Shown here: piece after piece, positions 23,870-34,692 of the stretch
How positions within the stretch are numbered: position 1 is the stretch's first letter
Layout of the letters: each line of letters starts with the position of its first letter
DNA from: Pseudomonas abietaniphila
Lineage (GTDB): Bacteria > Pseudomonadota > Gammaproteobacteria > Pseudomonadales > Pseudomonadaceae
Direction: 5' to 3'
DNA length: 64,000 bases
Assembly: GCF_039697315.1 (NCBI RefSeq)
Contig: NZ_CP155619.1
Span: 4,526,001 to 4,590,000 of the forward strand
Program-made: the position numbers and the translations under genes
The notes under the pieces: model-generated
The model's database searches: none
What the model saw: the letters and a program-made list of their open reading frames with translations, nothing else
What the model was told of the DNA's origin: nothing

Positions 23870-25207
23870 TTAGACCGGTTCGGCCCACAGGTCGTATTCG
23901 TCGGCATCGACCACGCGGCACATGACCTTGTCGCCAGGCTTGAGATCACGATCGCTTTCGACAAAGACGTTCCCGTCGATTTCCGGAGCATCGAAGAAGG
24001 AGCGGCCCACGAAGCCTTGCTCGTCGACTTCGTCGATCAGCACTTCGATTTCCTTGCCGATCTTCATCTGCAGGCGTGCGGCGCTGATGGCCTGCTGGTG
24101 CGCCATGAAGCGGTCCCAACGGTCCTGCTTTACATCGTCCGGCACGATCGGAGCGTCCAGCAGGTTGGCGGGCGCGCCTTCGACTGGCGAGTACTGGAAG
24201 CAACCCACGCGATCAAGCTGCGCTTCGGTCAGCCAGTCCAGCAGGTACTGGAAGTCTTCCTCGGTTTCGCCCGGGAAGCCGACAATGAACGTCGAGCGGA
24301 TGATCAGGTCCGGGCACTGTTCGCGCCACTTCTTGATACGCGCCAGGGTCTTGTCTTCGAAGGCCGGGCGTTTCATCAGCTTGAGGATCTTGGGGCTTGC
24401 GTGCTGGAACGGGATGTCCAGGTACGGCAGGATCTTGCCCTCGGCCATCAACGGGATGATTTCGTCGACGTGCGGGTAAGGGTAGACGTAGTGCATGCGG
24501 ACCCAAACGCCCAGCGAGCCGAGGGCCACGCAGAGTTCGGTCATGCGGGTCTTGACCGGCTGGCCGTTCCAGAAGCCGGTGCGGTACTTGACGTCAACGC
24601 CGTAAGCGCTGGTGTCCTGGGAGATGACCAGCAGCTCCTTGACGCCGGCCTTGACCAGGCGCTGGGCTTCGTCCAGCACGTCACCGACCGGACGGCTGAC
24701 CAGCTTGCCGCGCATCGACGGGATGATGCAGAAGCTGCAGCTGTGGTTGCAGCCTTCGGAAATCTTCAGGTACGCATAGTGGCGCGGGGTCAGCTTGATG
24801 CCTTGTGGCGGTACCAGATCGATCAGCGGGTTGTGATCGAGTTTCGGCGGCGCGGCGTCATGGACGGCGTTGACCACTTGCTCGTACTGCTGCGGACCGG
24901 TCACGGCCAGCACGCTTGGGTGTACGTTGCGAATGACGCTTTCGTCCACGCCCATGCAGCCGGTCACGATCACTTTGCCGTTTTCGGCGATGGCTTCACC
25001 GATGGTGTCCAGAGATTCGGCCTTGGCGCTGTCGATGAAACCGCAGGTATTGACCACGACCACGTCGGCGTCTTCGTAGGTCGGCACGACCTCATAGCCT
25101 TCCATGCGCAACTGAGTGAGGATGCGCTCGGAATCGACCAGAGCCTTCGGGCAACCGAGGCTGACAAAGCCGACCTTGGGGGCGGCAGACGTGGTGACGG
25201 TGGACAT
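23870..25207 (-). CDS. rimO: Ribosomal protein S12 methylthiotransferase RimO
   Basis: A 445-residue radical SAM methylthiotransferase. The N-terminal UPF0004 domain has Cys19, Cys55 and Cys84 for one [4Fe-4S] cluster, and the radical SAM motif CNHSCSFC supplies Cys153, Cys157 and Cys160. A C-terminal TRAM domain (from about 375, ending EYDLWAEPV) binds the S12 substrate. RimO adds a methylthio group to the beta-carbon of an aspartate in S12. Length and domains are standard. It is divergent from kup. Confidence 0.97.
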   Translation of the reverse strand: MSTVTTSAAPKVGFVSLGCPKALVDSERILTQLRMEGYEVVPTYEDADVVVVNTCGFIDSAKAESLDTIGEAIAENGKVIVTGCMGVDESVIRNVHPSVLAVTGPQQYEQVVNAVHDAAPPKLDHNPLIDLVPPQGIKLTPRHYAYLKISEGCNHSCSFCIIPSMRGKLVSRPVGDVLDEAQRLVKAGVKELLVISQDTSAYGVDVKYRTGFWNGQPVKTRMTELCVALGSLGVWVRMHYVYPYPHVDEIIPLMAEGKILPYLDIPFQHASPKILKLMKRPAFEDKTLARIKKWREQCPDLIIRSTFIVGFPGETEEDFQYLLDWLTEAQLDRVGCFQYSPVEGAPANLLDAPIVPDDVKQDRWDRFMAHQQAISAARLQMKIGKEIEVLIDEVDEQGFVGRSFFDAPEIDGNVFVESDRDLKPGDKVMCRVVDADEYDLWAEPV

Positions 25208-25370
25208 TGACTAACCTCGGCGTAGGTATGCCTGGGCGACTGGCCGAGGCATTGATTGGGCGCTGGGTGCGCCTCTGATCAAAAAGTGCGCAATTCTAGC
25301 GATCAGTCGAGCGATTGACCAGTGTTATACCGAGAATTACGACGAGTGCTGCGCTATGCTTCGCGCCTTG

Positions 25371-25396
25371 AGCCCGGCGGCGGTGTCGACCGGGCT
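25371..25396. repeat. Hairpin upstream of kup
   Basis: Arms AGCCCGG (25371-25377) and CCGGGCT (25390-25396) in the 270-base divergent interval between rimO and kup, about 80 bases before the kup start. There is no T run, so it would more likely be a leader structure in the kup message than a terminator. Role unknown. Confidence 0.5.
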
Positions 25397-25477
25397 TATC
25401 GGAATTTACCGGTGTGAGTCAGGTCCATGGGACAGCACCGCACCGTTGTGCTCGAGTCATGGTTTCAGGAGTGGTAA

Positions 25478-27376
25478 ATGGGTCACGCAACTAGTCAGGC
25501 CGAGGCCGGACATCAAACGGCGAAACCACTGAGTCTTCTGGTAGGCGCGGTAGGTGTGGCGTACGGGGACATCGGCACAAGCCCGCTGTATACGATCAAG
25601 GAAGTGTTTGTCGGTGGGTATGGTGTGCAGGCCAGTCACGATGCCGTGCTGGGTATTCTGTCGCTGATCTTCTGGTCGCTCGTCTGGGTCGTGTCGTTCA
25701 AGTACATGGCCTTGGTGCTGCGCGCCGATAACGACGGGGAAGGCGGCATCATGGCGTTGACCGCGCTGGCACGTCGGGCGTCGTCCAAATTTCCGAAACT
25801 GCAGGCGACCATGATCGTGTTCGGTCTGTTCGGTGCCGCGCTGTTCTACGGCGACAGCATGATCACCCCGGCGATCTCGGTGCTGTCGGCGATCGAAGGG
25901 ATGGAACTGGCATTCGACGGCCTCGACCACTGGGTCGTGCCGATCGCGCTGATCGTGCTCGTGGCCTTGTTCCTGATTCAGCGGCACGGCACGGCGCGGA
26001 TCGGCGTGATGTTCGGTCCGATCATGGTGCTGTGGTTCGTGACGCTGGGCGCGCTTGGCATTTTCGGCATCGCGAGTCAGCCGGAAGTGCTGCACGCGGT
26101 AAACCCGGTCTGGGCCGTGCGCTTCTTTATCGACCATCCCGGCATCGGCGTGGCGGTGCTTGGCGCGGTGGTGCTGGCGCTGACCGGTGCCGAAGCGCTG
26201 TACGCGGACATGGGCCACTTCGGTCGCAAGCCGATTTCACGCGCCTGGTTCGGCCTGGTATTGCCCGCGCTGGTGCTCAACTATTTCGGTCAGGGCGCAC
26301 TGGTCATCCAGGATCCGGAAGCCGTGCGTAACCCGTTTTATCTGCTGGCACCGACCTGGGCACTGTTGCCGCTGATCGGCCTGTCCACGCTGGCGACCAT
26401 TATTGCGTCGCAGGCCGTGATTTCCGGCGCCTTCTCCATGACGCTGCAAGCGATCCAGCTGGGCTATATTCCGCGTATGTACATCCAGCACACCTCGAGT
26501 GACGCCCAGGGGCAGATCTACATCGGTGCCGTGAACTGGGCGCTCATGGTCGGCGTGATTCTGCTGGTGCTGGGCTTCGAATCGTCCGGTGCGCTGGCGT
26601 CGGCTTACGGCGTTGCGGTCACCGGCACCATGCTCTGCACCACCATTTTGGTGGCATCGGTCATGCTGCTGGCGTGGAAGTGGTCGCCCTGGATTGCGGT
26701 GCCCATTCTGGCAGGCTGCCTGTTTGTGGACGGTATGTTCTTCGCAGCCAACGTCCCCAAAATCGTCCAGGGCGGGGCATTCCCGTTCCTGGCCGGTATC
26801 GTGCTGTTCATCCTGATGACCACCTGGAAACGCGGCAAGCAACTGTTGGTGGACCGCATCGACGAAGGTGGCCTGCCGCTGCCGATCTTCATCAGCAGTA
26901 TCCGCGTTCAGCCACCGCATCGCGTTCAGGGCACCGCCGTGTTCCTTACCGCCCGCCCGGATGCGGTGCCGCATGCGCTGTTGCACAACCTGTTGCACAA
27001 CCAGGTGCTGCACGAGCAAGTCGTGTTGCTGACGGTGGTTTATGAGGACACGCCACGGGTGCCTGCTCCCCAGCGTTTCGAAGTCGAAGCGTACGGGGAG
27101 GGCTTTTTCCGGGTCATCCTGCACTTCGGATTCATTGACGAACCGGACGTGCCGGCGGCGCTGAAGCTGTGTCATTTGCCTGATCTGGATTTCAGTCCGA
27201 TGCGCACCACGTACTTCCTCAGCCGCGAAACCGTGGTGTCGACCAAACTGAAAGGCATGGCCCGCTGGCGTGAAGGGCTGTTCGCCTTCATGTTGAAAAA
27301 CGCCAACGGCAACCTGCGCTTCTTCAAGCTGCCTTACAACCGGGTGATCGAGTTGGGGACGCAGGTGGAGATGTAA
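25478..27376 (+). CDS. kup: Potassium uptake protein Kup
   Basis: A 632-residue inner-membrane transporter with about twelve hydrophobic helices in the first 440 residues and a cytoplasmic C-terminal domain. The conserved start [20 protein letters not shown] (residues about 28-47) and [14 protein letters not shown] are Kup signatures. It imports K+ by proton symport, important at low pH or under osmotic stress. CAGGAG precedes the start. Length is normal. The gene is followed by a 260-base gap and a terminator belonging mainly to the convergent operon. Confidence 0.97.
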   Translation: MGHATSQAEAGHQTAKPLSLLVGAVGVAYGDIGTSPLYTIKEVFVGGYGVQASHDAVLGILSLIFWSLVWVVSFKYMALVLRADNDGEGGIMALTALARRASSKFPKLQATMIVFGLFGAALFYGDSMITPAISVLSAIEGMELAFDGLDHWVVPIALIVLVALFLIQRHGTARIGVMFGPIMVLWFVTLGALGIFGIASQPEVLHAVNPVWAVRFFIDHPGIGVAVLGAVVLALTGAEALYADMGHFGRKPISRAWFGLVLPALVLNYFGQGALVIQDPEAVRNPFYLLAPTWALLPLIGLSTLATIIASQAVISGAFSMTLQAIQLGYIPRMYIQHTSSDAQGQIYIGAVNWALMVGVILLVLGFESSGALASAYGVAVTGTMLCTTILVASVMLLAWKWSPWIAVPILAGCLFVDGMFFAANVPKIVQGGAFPFLAGIVLFILMTTWKRGKQLLVDRIDEGGLPLPIFISSIRVQPPHRVQGTAVFLTARPDAVPHALLHNLLHNQVLHEQVVLLTVVYEDTPRVPAPQRFEVEAYGEGFFRVILHFGFIDEPDVPAALKLCHLPDLDFSPMRTTYFLSRETVVSTKLKGMARWREGLFAFMLKNANGNLRFFKLPYNRVIELGTQVEM

Positions 27377-27589
27377 GCCGTCAGAGGGCGCCGGTATTCC
27401 TGTAGGCGCGTGGCTTGTCTCTGGGCCGCATCCGGACGACCTGCCGGGAACCGGCAGTCGATCCATACGGCGCGGTACATCTGACAAAGCCCGTGTGCAT
27501 GCTTATACGACTGCTGCGCAGGGGTTCGTCCGGACGCGCTCCAGACACGAGCCACGCGCCCACCGTTGAAATTTGCAAGACTCAAAAAA

Positions 27590-27629
27590 CGAAAAATCCC
27601 CGCAGTCGTGAGAGTGCGGGGATTTTTTG
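27590..27629. terminator. Terminator of the mprF operon
   Basis: Arms AAAAATCCCCGCA (27592-27604) and TGCGGGGATTTTT (27615-27627), 10 bases beyond the stop of the minus-strand hydrolase gene. The A and T runs on both flanks allow it to act in both directions, also for kup. Confidence 0.9.
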
Positions 27630-27639
27630 TGCTCCGGAT

Positions 27640-28941
27640 TTACTCGGCGCTGGCCGACTCCGGCGCCTCCTTGCCTTTCCATTTGTCGATGACCGCAATC
27701 AGGCGCTTGGCCAGCGCCGGGTAGTCCTCGTCAAAGTGATGGCCGCCTGGCAATTGCAGTTTCTGGCCAGGGGCGGTCGCTTCGGTGCAGCCGCTTTCAT
27801 CCTTTTCTTCCACGCCATAGACGCAGAACACCTTGTCACCCGGCAGCTTGGCCATTTCCGGGCCGGTAGCCGCTTCTTTGCCTGACGCGCCGAGCCAGCC
27901 TTCGACCGCGATTTCGAAGCTGCCGCTGCGCGCAAAGGCGAGGAGGATGATGCCGTCGACGCGCGCTTTGTCGTCTTCCGGCAAGCGGTTGTAAATCGCA
28001 GGCAGCACGTCGGCGCCGAAGGAATATCCGGCGAGAACGAAATGCTTGGCGCCCCATTTCTGGCGATAGTGGGCCATCAGCTCGGTGAGGTCCGCTGCGG
28101 TCTGCTCAGGAGATTTGTGCTCCCAGTAGTAACGCAGGGTGTCGATTCCGACCACCGGATAGCCGCCCGACTTCGCCATGTCGCCGGCCACGTCCTTGTC
28201 CAGGTCCCGCCAGCCGCCGTCGCCGGAGAGGAACAGGGTGACGGTGTCCGATGGCTGGCTCGAAGGCACCTCAACCACGGGAATGTTCAGGCCGCCGCTG
28301 GCGTCATCGGCGATCAGCAGATGACGGACTTCGGTGTTCAGAATCTGCGGGTACTTGATGTCGTAGTCGCTGATTTTGGTTTCGGCGTTGGGCGTGTCCC
28401 GCACGAAGACCGCGGTTTCGTCGTCCGGGCCGTCATTCCAGGCCACGGTCCATTTGCCATGGGCAGCGGCTTTCGGTGGAGGGACCTTGCAGTCAGGTTG
28501 ATTGAGGACAAAGTTCACCGAAATCGCCTGGGCCTTGTCGTTGTTCTGGCCGGCCAGCCAGTCCCACGCCACGGAACCGCCTGCGCTGATGCCGGCGACC
28601 ACATCGGGGACGCCATCAAGCTTCTGCAGCGCGGCGCTGAAAGACTTCTCTTGCAGTTGGCAGTCGTCCTTTGGCAGGACGACCTGAATGACCTGAGCCG
28701 ATGCGTCGTAGCTGAGCGCCAGGACCTGTTTCTCGGTCAGCGCATCTTCCGTGGTCACGGCCAGTGCGACCCGTGTCTTGACCTTGGTCGACGGGGTGGC
28801 GCGGATCAACGCCGAACCATCCTCCAGCGTCATGTGTTCCAGCGTGGGTTGTGCGGCAGGGCGGTTCCACAGCCAGAACCCCAATGCCACCACCAGGATT
28901 ACCAGGGCTGCGAGCAAAAAGCGCCAGTAGCGTTGAATCAT
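27640..28941 (-). CDS. AcvB/VirJ-like aminoacyl-phosphatidylglycerol hydrolase
   Basis: A 433-residue protein with an N-terminal membrane anchor (residues 8-24) and two tandem alpha/beta domains: the first with a GISAGGS elbow at 117-123, the second, VirJ-like, with the nucleophile motif GYSFGAD at 305-311 (Ser307) and a late GGHHFDEDY His. The homologue beside mprF in P. aeruginosa (PA0919) hydrolyses alanyl-phosphatidylglycerol in the periplasm, resetting the lipid charge. Its start overlaps the mprF stop in a TGATG, so synthesis and hydrolysis enzymes are translationally coupled. The activity here is inferred from family and context. Confidence 0.88.
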   Translation of the reverse strand: MIQRYWRFLLAALVILVVALGFWLWNRPAAQPTLEHMTLEDGSALIRATPSTKVKTRVALAVTTEDALTEKQVLALSYDASAQVIQVVLPKDDCQLQEKSFSAALQKLDGVPDVVAGISAGGSVAWDWLAGQNNDKAQAISVNFVLNQPDCKVPPPKAAAHGKWTVAWNDGPDDETAVFVRDTPNAETKISDYDIKYPQILNTEVRHLLIADDASGGLNIPVVEVPSSQPSDTVTLFLSGDGGWRDLDKDVAGDMAKSGGYPVVGIDTLRYYWEHKSPEQTAADLTELMAHYRQKWGAKHFVLAGYSFGADVLPAIYNRLPEDDKARVDGIILLAFARSGSFEIAVEGWLGASGKEAATGPEMAKLPGDKVFCVYGVEEKDESGCTEATAPGQKLQLPGGHHFDEDYPALAKRLIAVIDKWKGKEAPESASAE

Positions 28942-31586
28942 CAGCGTTTCACCAATCCAGTCAGGCCGCCCGCGATCAGGGCGGCGGTATCTGCCAGTGC
29001 CACCAGCGGATCGAGTCCTGCGGGCACAGCCATATAACGAGGTTCCCAGTCAGGCTGGAATTTGTCTTTGAAGCGACGCAAGCCCTGGAAGTTGTAGAGC
29101 TGCTCGCCACGGCTGAACACCATCGAACCCAGGCGCTGGGTCAATGGGGCGCCACGCCGTGGCTGAAGGCCCGACAGCGGCACCATGCCGAGGCTGAAGC
29201 GTGCGTAACCTTCCTTTTTGTAATGCAGGATCAGGCCAACCATCATGAACTCCATGGTCAGCTTGGGCGCTTCCGGGTGCGAACGCATCAGGTCGAGGCT
29301 GGCCAGATCATGGCGAGAGGTCTCCAACAGGTTGGAAAACGCCACCGGCTTGCCTTCGAAATGAACGATGGCGATGCGGAAGTGCTTGAGGTAATCCAGG
29401 CTGAAACGGCCGAGTGAGAAACCTTTCTCGCGCACGTTCTTGCCGGTCAGCCAGGCATCGGAAATCACTTTCAGCTCATCCATCGGCGCTTGGCCGACTT
29501 CGTAGATTTCCAGTGACAGACCGTCGCGACCACCCCGGTTCCAGGTGTAGCGCAGGTCCTTCATTTCCTTGCCCTTGGCGTCGATGTCGAACTTGTGCAG
29601 GTCGACGCGCGCCTCTTCACCCAGCTTGATCGCCGTCAGGCCGATGTCCATGTAGAACGGCAGATTCTCCGCGCGCACCTGATAGAACACGGGGCGGGCG
29701 TGGTGCACGTCGCACAGGTCACGGAACTGCCAGATCAGCTCGGCGCGCTGTTGGGTCGGGCCGATCGGGTCGTAAAGCGCCACCAGACTGCGGCCGCGAT
29801 GGGCATACATCAAAAAGGCATTGCCGTCGGGGTGCAGCAGCACCGCTTTGTCACCGGTCAGTACCAGACCGCCGTCAGGCTGATTGGAGGCCTTGATGAT
29901 CTCGGCGGCCTTCGCCAACTGTGCTTCGTCCGGCAAATCGATTTGCGGACGTGCAGTGCGCAGCAGCCAGGTCAGCGAAACGATGACCAGCAACACCGCG
30001 CTGCCCAGTGCCGAGCGCAGCCCGCGCGGCGCATCGGCATCAAGGGTGAACTGCCACCACAGCTGATGGCTGTAGGGAACGTCCTGATAAGCGAACAGCA
30101 GCAACCAGAACGAGGCGCCCAGCACGCAGACACTGGCGACCAGATACAGCGGCGAGAACGGCAGTTCCAGCAACCGGCTCGGGCGATAGAAGGACCGACG
30201 GAAGATCGCCAGCAGGCAGGCAGTCAGCAGCAGCAGACTGGCTTCCTCCCAGTCGAAGCCTTTAAGAATCGACAAGATGGAGCCGACGAACAGCAGAATC
30301 GTGGTCAGCATCCAGGCGGCAGAAAGGCGACGGCGCAGGCCTTGAGCCAGCAGCAGGCACAGCACGCCGATCAGGCTGGCGCCGAAGTGCGAGGCGTCAA
30401 TCAAGCGATGAGGGATCAAAAAGCCGAGGCTTTCAAGGCGCGTATCGATTTCGGGCGTTGCGCCGGAAAACAGCAGGACCACGCCAGACAGAAACACCAG
30501 CAACGCCAGAATCGGGGCGCCCAATCCTGAGGCGACGCGCATGGCCTGACGGGCAAACAAAAACCGTTTGGCTTCGCTGAACAGCAGCACCAGGCACGCA
30601 ATCAGCAGCGGCAGGACGACATAGATCAAGCGATACAGCAGCAGGGCCGCCGCGAGTGGCGCCGCACCGAGTTCATCGGCAAAGGCGGTCAGCAGGATGG
30701 CTTCGAATACGCCGACGCCACCCGGAACGTGGCTCAGTACGCCGGCAGCGAGCGCCAACAGGTACACCAGCAGGAACGCGCCGAACGGCGGGGCAGAAGG
30801 AAGCAGCAAATAAAGGACGGCAGCGGCAGCCGCCACGTCCAGCGCGGTGATCACCAGTTGCATCAAGGTCAGGCGCAGGCCAGGCAGACGCAATGTCCGG
30901 CGTCCGGCGCGCACCAGCAGATTGTGCGGGATGGTCTGTTCCGGAAGACGACGGCGATAAATCGCGATACCCAGAATCAAGCTGATCGCCAACACGGCCA
31001 CCGCGACAGTCGCCAGTACCGGGACCGACACATGCAGCGCCAGCGACGCCGCGGGCAGGTCGCTCAAGGTCGCCAGCGCGGCCAGTGGCGGCAGTGCACA
31101 ACCCAGCGAAAGGCTGGCGAACAACGTCATGTGGGCCACTTCGCCCGCGCCCAGTCCCAGCCTGGAATACAACCGGTAACGTACAGATCCGCCGGACAAC
31201 ATCGACAGGCCTACGGCGTTACCGATGGCAAATGCGCAGAAACCGCCCATGACCAGTGACTTGGCGGGCAAATTGACGTTCGCATAGCGACTGGCGGACC
31301 ACTCATAACCCAGCAGGATGGTGAAGCCGATAGCGGTCGCCAGAACCGCGCCACCCAGAGAAGGCAAGGGGACGCTGAGCAGAGAATCCTGCAGCGCGTA
31401 AATGTCGAGTTCGGTCAGCATGTGCCGACAGGCAATCAACGCCAGGGCGAACAAGAGGATAGTGACAGCCAGACCGATAGGCTGACGGTACTTGCTCACC
31501 AGCTCGCGCACGCGCAGTCGGGCAGGGGGGACCGGAGTATTCTCCGGAACTGCTTCGTTTGTGTCGGATGGGTTGGCGCGCATCAA
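28941..31586 (-). CDS. mprF: MprF: aminoacyl-phosphatidylglycerol synthase/flippase
   Basis: An 881-residue protein. The N-terminal 550 residues hold about fourteen hydrophobic helices, including the flippase-like block with GGSVRYRLYSRLG and SHVPGGVGVFEAILL, and the last 320 residues form the cytosolic DUF2156 transferase domain (KGFSLGRFSLDYL, then FSLGMVPLSG). It moves an amino acid from aminoacyl-tRNA to phosphatidylglycerol, reducing membrane negative charge and sensitivity to cationic peptides; Pseudomonas enzymes mainly use alanine. It is first in a two-gene operon with the hydrolase. Length is usual. Confidence 0.96.
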   Translation of the reverse strand: MMRANPSDTNEAVPENTPVPPARLRVRELVSKYRQPIGLAVTILLFALALIACRHMLTELDIYALQDSLLSVPLPSLGGAVLATAIGFTILLGYEWSASRYANVNLPAKSLVMGGFCAFAIGNAVGLSMLSGGSVRYRLYSRLGLGAGEVAHMTLFASLSLGCALPPLAALATLSDLPAASLALHVSVPVLATVAVAVLAISLILGIAIYRRRLPEQTIPHNLLVRAGRRTLRLPGLRLTLMQLVITALDVAAAAAVLYLLLPSAPPFGAFLLVYLLALAAGVLSHVPGGVGVFEAILLTAFADELGAAPLAAALLLYRLIYVVLPLLIACLVLLFSEAKRFLFARQAMRVASGLGAPILALLVFLSGVVLLFSGATPEIDTRLESLGFLIPHRLIDASHFGASLIGVLCLLLAQGLRRRLSAAWMLTTILLFVGSILSILKGFDWEEASLLLLTACLLAIFRRSFYRPSRLLELPFSPLYLVASVCVLGASFWLLLFAYQDVPYSHQLWWQFTLDADAPRGLRSALGSAVLLVIVSLTWLLRTARPQIDLPDEAQLAKAAEIIKASNQPDGGLVLTGDKAVLLHPDGNAFLMYAHRGRSLVALYDPIGPTQQRAELIWQFRDLCDVHHARPVFYQVRAENLPFYMDIGLTAIKLGEEARVDLHKFDIDAKGKEMKDLRYTWNRGGRDGLSLEIYEVGQAPMDELKVISDAWLTGKNVREKGFSLGRFSLDYLKHFRIAIVHFEGKPVAFSNLLETSRHDLASLDLMRSHPEAPKLTMEFMMVGLILHYKKEGYARFSLGMVPLSGLQPRRGAPLTQRLGSMVFSRGEQLYNFQGLRRFKDKFQPDWEPRYMAVPAGLDPLVALADTAALIAGGLTGLVKR

Positions 31587-31875
31587 TCACTCCTTGGATC
31601 GTGCGCGACAGGATGGGGGTATACAGCCAAGTTACCAATCCCTACGCAAAAAATAATTCAGGATGTTAGCGCTTCAACGTCTAACGGGCGAATACAGCGG
31701 ATACGTGTTGGTGACCGTTCAGTCTAGGTTCAGTTACTGGCAAGCGTATCGGCCAAGGGGCCAAAAACTGTCGCCCCCGGCAACATAAGGTAACAAGCCC
31801 CTGAAGACCAAACCGTACCGACAACGAGTTGTGACAAGCGTTTAGTCATGCTGTTCGGGTGCTTTTCGTCAGGGC
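31587..31875. other. mprF upstream region
   Basis: No gene. This interval between the mprF start and the tRNA terminator must carry the mprF promoter. The only open frames are short and lack ribosome sites. I see no convincing PhoP- or other regulator box by eye. Confidence 0.4.
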
Positions 31876-31908
31876 AAAAAAAAGGCCACTCTTTCGAGTA
31901 GCCTTTTT
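31876..31908 (-). terminator. Terminator of the downstream tRNA-fMet copy
   Basis: On the minus strand, GGCTACTC-GAAA-GAGTGGCC followed by eight U: a stem with one G-U pair and a stable GAAA tetraloop, 7 bases beyond the tRNA 3' end. Confidence 0.9.
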
Positions 31909-31915
31909 AGACGTT

Positions 31916-31992
<77 letters not shown>

Positions 31993-32214
31993 TCTGTGAG
32001 GCGGCATTCTACAGTCGAACGACGAGGTGTCAACCTTTAATGCTCGGGATCGACAAAATAACCACATTCGTTGTGCCGGTACGCTTAAGTGACCGATGGA
32101 CAAGGCTTTTATCCAGGCAGCCACCTATTGGCAGGTGGCCATGATCGGCGGGCAATGTTTCAGTTGTATGAAGCCGCCGTGTCGGCGCGAGGGGACAGTA
32201 AAATCAGGCGCGCA

Positions 32215-32247
32215 CAAAAAAGGCCACTCTTTCGAGTAGCCTTTTTT
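32215..32247 (-). terminator. Terminator of the upstream tRNA-fMet copy
   Basis: Same stem and GAAA loop as the terminator of the other copy, differing only in the flanking run lengths. It should separate the two tRNA transcripts. Confidence 0.88.
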
Positions 32248-32253
32248 GATGTT

Positions 32254-32330
<77 letters not shown>

Positions 32331-32591
32331 TCTGTGAGGCGGCATTCTACAGAGTAACGACGAACTGTCAAGCAAGTGACAGAAAAAAGTGCTTTTTCTT
32401 CAAGCGGTTAGCGCTCAGTGTCAGCGGTGTCGGGCTGCCGAGGCTTGCCACGCGGGCCTGTCAGAGGATTCGAGCGGTTGCTTTGGTGGTGACGGCGATG
32501 GTGCATTTCTTGTCAGTGATTAGGCGTGGTGAGTGTCAGACAGATACTTGAGTGAGATACTGCCCAACCTGTTTTCCTACGATCACACGCT

Positions 32592-33650
32592 ATGCCGCAG
32601 CGCAAAATTATCCATATCGACTGTGACTGCTTTTACGCTGCCATTGAAATGCGTGACGATCCGCGTTTGGCTGGCAAGCCGCTGGCAGTCGGTGGGTCGG
32701 CCGACCGGCGTGGCGTCATCGCAACCTGCAATTACGAGGCGCGCGCTTATGGCGTGCGTTCAGCGATGTCGTCCCGGCATGCGCTTTCGTTGTGTCCGGA
32801 TCTGACCATCGTTAAGCCGCGCATGGAGGCTTATCAAGAAGCGTCGAAGGAAATTCACACCATCTTTCGAGACTACACGGACCTCATCGAGCCACTGTCG
32901 CTGGATGAAGCCTATCTGGACGTCTCTGAATGCAGCCATTTTGCCGGGAGCGCCACGCGCATCGCCCAGGACATTCGCCGGCGGGTGTCCAACCAGTTGC
33001 ACATCACCGTTTCCGCCGGTGTGGCCCCCAACAAGTTTCTGGCCAAGATCGCCAGCGACTGGCGAAAGCCGAACGGGTTGTTCGTGATCACGCCGGATCA
33101 AGTCGAAGCGTTCGTGGCTGATCTTTCTGTCTCCAAGCTGCACGGTGTGGGCAAGGTGACGGCTGACAAGCTCGGTCGCCTTGGGATCATCAGTTGTGCG
33201 GACCTGCGGGGCTGGGCCAAGTTGGCACTGGTGCGTGAGTTCGGGTCGTTTGGCGAGCGGTTATGGAACCTGGCGCACGGTATCGATGAGCGACCCGTGC
33301 AGAACGATAGTCGCCGCCAGTCGGTGAGTGTCGAGAATACCTACGACACCGACTTGCCTGATCTGGCCAGCTGCCTGGAAAAGCTACCTGCGCTGCTGGA
33401 GAACCTGAATGGTCGGATCGCTCGCATCGACACGCTTTACCGGCCGGGCAAGCCTTTCGTGAAGGTGAAGTTTCATGATTTCACCCAGACCACGCTGGAG
33501 CAGGCCGGGGCGGGGAAGGATCTGGAAAGCTATGAGCAACTGCTGACTCAGGCATTCGCACGCGGTGACAAACCGGTGCGACTGCTGGGCATCGGAGTGC
33601 GGCTGCACGACCTGCGCAGCGCACATGAGCAGCTGCAGCTGTTCAATTGA
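32592..33650 (+). CDS. dinB: DNA polymerase IV (DinB)
   Basis: A 352-residue Y-family polymerase. Catalytic carboxylates are Asp10 in IIHIDCDCFYAAIE and the Asp-Glu of SLDEAYLDV near residues 104-105. The thumb (helix-hairpin-helix, KLHGVGKVTADKLGRLGI) and little-finger domains follow, and the C-terminus ends EQLQLFN, a QLxLF-type beta-clamp binding motif. It performs error-prone bypass of damaged bases. No perfect CTGT-N8-ACAG LexA site is visible in the 260 bases upstream, so SOS control is not evident here. Confidence 0.97.
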   Translation: MPQRKIIHIDCDCFYAAIEMRDDPRLAGKPLAVGGSADRRGVIATCNYEARAYGVRSAMSSRHALSLCPDLTIVKPRMEAYQEASKEIHTIFRDYTDLIEPLSLDEAYLDVSECSHFAGSATRIAQDIRRRVSNQLHITVSAGVAPNKFLAKIASDWRKPNGLFVITPDQVEAFVADLSVSKLHGVGKVTADKLGRLGIISCADLRGWAKLALVREFGSFGERLWNLAHGIDERPVQNDSRRQSVSVENTYDTDLPDLASCLEKLPALLENLNGRIARIDTLYRPGKPFVKVKFHDFTQTTLEQAGAGKDLESYEQLLTQAFARGDKPVRLLGIGVRLHDLRSAHEQLQLFN

Positions 33651-33657
33651 CGTAACG

Positions 33658-34614
33658 TTATTCGCTGCCGACCGGCACGGCCACCAGACGGCCCGCGTCT
33701 TTCGCCAGAGACTTCAGGAATTCATGCTGCAATTGAGGATCGTTGCGGGTCATCTCGATCAGCGATTGTTCGAGATCGCTGGCTTCTTCTTCCAGGCCCA
33801 GCTCCGACAGGCGTTTGACCCGGTGCACCCATTGGCTGACTTCATCGTCTTCCAGATCGTCGTAAATCAGGTCATGTGCTTCGATCAGCTTGCCGCGCAG
33901 GGACTTGCTCAGTGGCAAGCTGGCGCTGGCTTGCACGTGGGCCTGTTCATCCTCGACCTTGAGGCCTAGCTGAGTCACACGGCTCAGGTCCTTCTCGGCA
34001 AACGGGCTGTCCAGCAGGTTGACGCGCAGGATGCCGTTACGGTCGGTGTTCAGCTCATCGGTGTCCTTTCCGGCTTTGACCTCGACCGGGCTTTCGCTCC
34101 ACGGCAGGCTGGAGTGTTCGACCCGATGGTCACGCTGGACTTCATCGATGCCGGCAAGGTTCTGTTGTGCGCGCCCATGTGAGGGGGCGTTCATGAACGG
34201 GTTGATGCCCGCGATCCCGTAATTCAGCCAGTCTTTGGTGACGCTGTCGGGCAGGCTGCCAAAGGTCAGCACATTGACCACATTCGCGCCGACCCCTGCG
34301 ACGATTGCGACTGCACCCAGCGGGATTTCGTAAATTTCGCGCCAAGGCTGGTAGGGGGTATAGCGGTCGTAATGACGAGTGACATCGTATTCGGTGATGT
34401 CGAAGGTTTTCAGCTCGTGAATACGGACACGACGTTGCGGAAGCTCAAGGGTCTTAGGCTCGCCGACGTCGATTTGAAAGCTGTGGTCGAGCAGTTTGCG
34501 CTCGATGCGTTCTTCGTGTTCGCTGCGTTGAGACAGATGGTTGGCGCAACCGCTGACGAGCAGACTGCCGCACAATACGGCGCCTGCGAGGCTTGAGGAA
34601 CTTCGCTTTAACAT
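33658..34614 (-). CDS. Hypothetical lipoprotein
   Basis: A 318-residue protein with a lipoprotein signal: hydrophobic AGAVLCGSLLVSGC with Cys23 as the lipidation site. A hydrophobic segment around 100-120 (PLGAVAIVAGVGANVVNVL) may be a second membrane contact. The rest is polar and acidic with no family I recognise; the C-terminal 100 residues look helical (LRGKLIEAHDLIYDDLEDDEV). Serine after the Cys-Ala pair does not suggest inner-membrane retention, so an outer-membrane location is likely. It lies 78 bases upstream of proS on the same strand side and convergent with dinB. Confidence 0.75.
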   Translation of the reverse strand: MLKRSSSSLAGAVLCGSLLVSGCANHLSQRSEHEERIERKLLDHSFQIDVGEPKTLELPQRRVRIHELKTFDITEYDVTRHYDRYTPYQPWREIYEIPLGAVAIVAGVGANVVNVLTFGSLPDSVTKDWLNYGIAGINPFMNAPSHGRAQQNLAGIDEVQRDHRVEHSSLPWSESPVEVKAGKDTDELNTDRNGILRVNLLDSPFAEKDLSRVTQLGLKVEDEQAHVQASASLPLSKSLRGKLIEAHDLIYDDLEDDEVSQWVHRVKRLSELGLEEEASDLEQSLIEMTRNDPQLQHEFLKSLAKDAGRLVAVPVGSE

Positions 34615-34692
34615 GAGATCTCTTGTTGCAGGCGGACTTGCCTGGACAAAACAGGTAAAAGCGCGCCCGCCTGAAGCGGGCGCGCCATCGAC

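Noticed and set aside
24017..25210. 397-codon plus-strand frame
   Set aside because: Exact antisense of rimO, which has all cluster cysteines.
26237..27487. 416-codon minus-strand frame
   Set aside because: Antisense of kup; Gln/His/Arg-rich product.
32331..32591. LexA box upstream of dinB
   Set aside because: CTGT and ACAG half-sites occur but not at the eight-base spacing.
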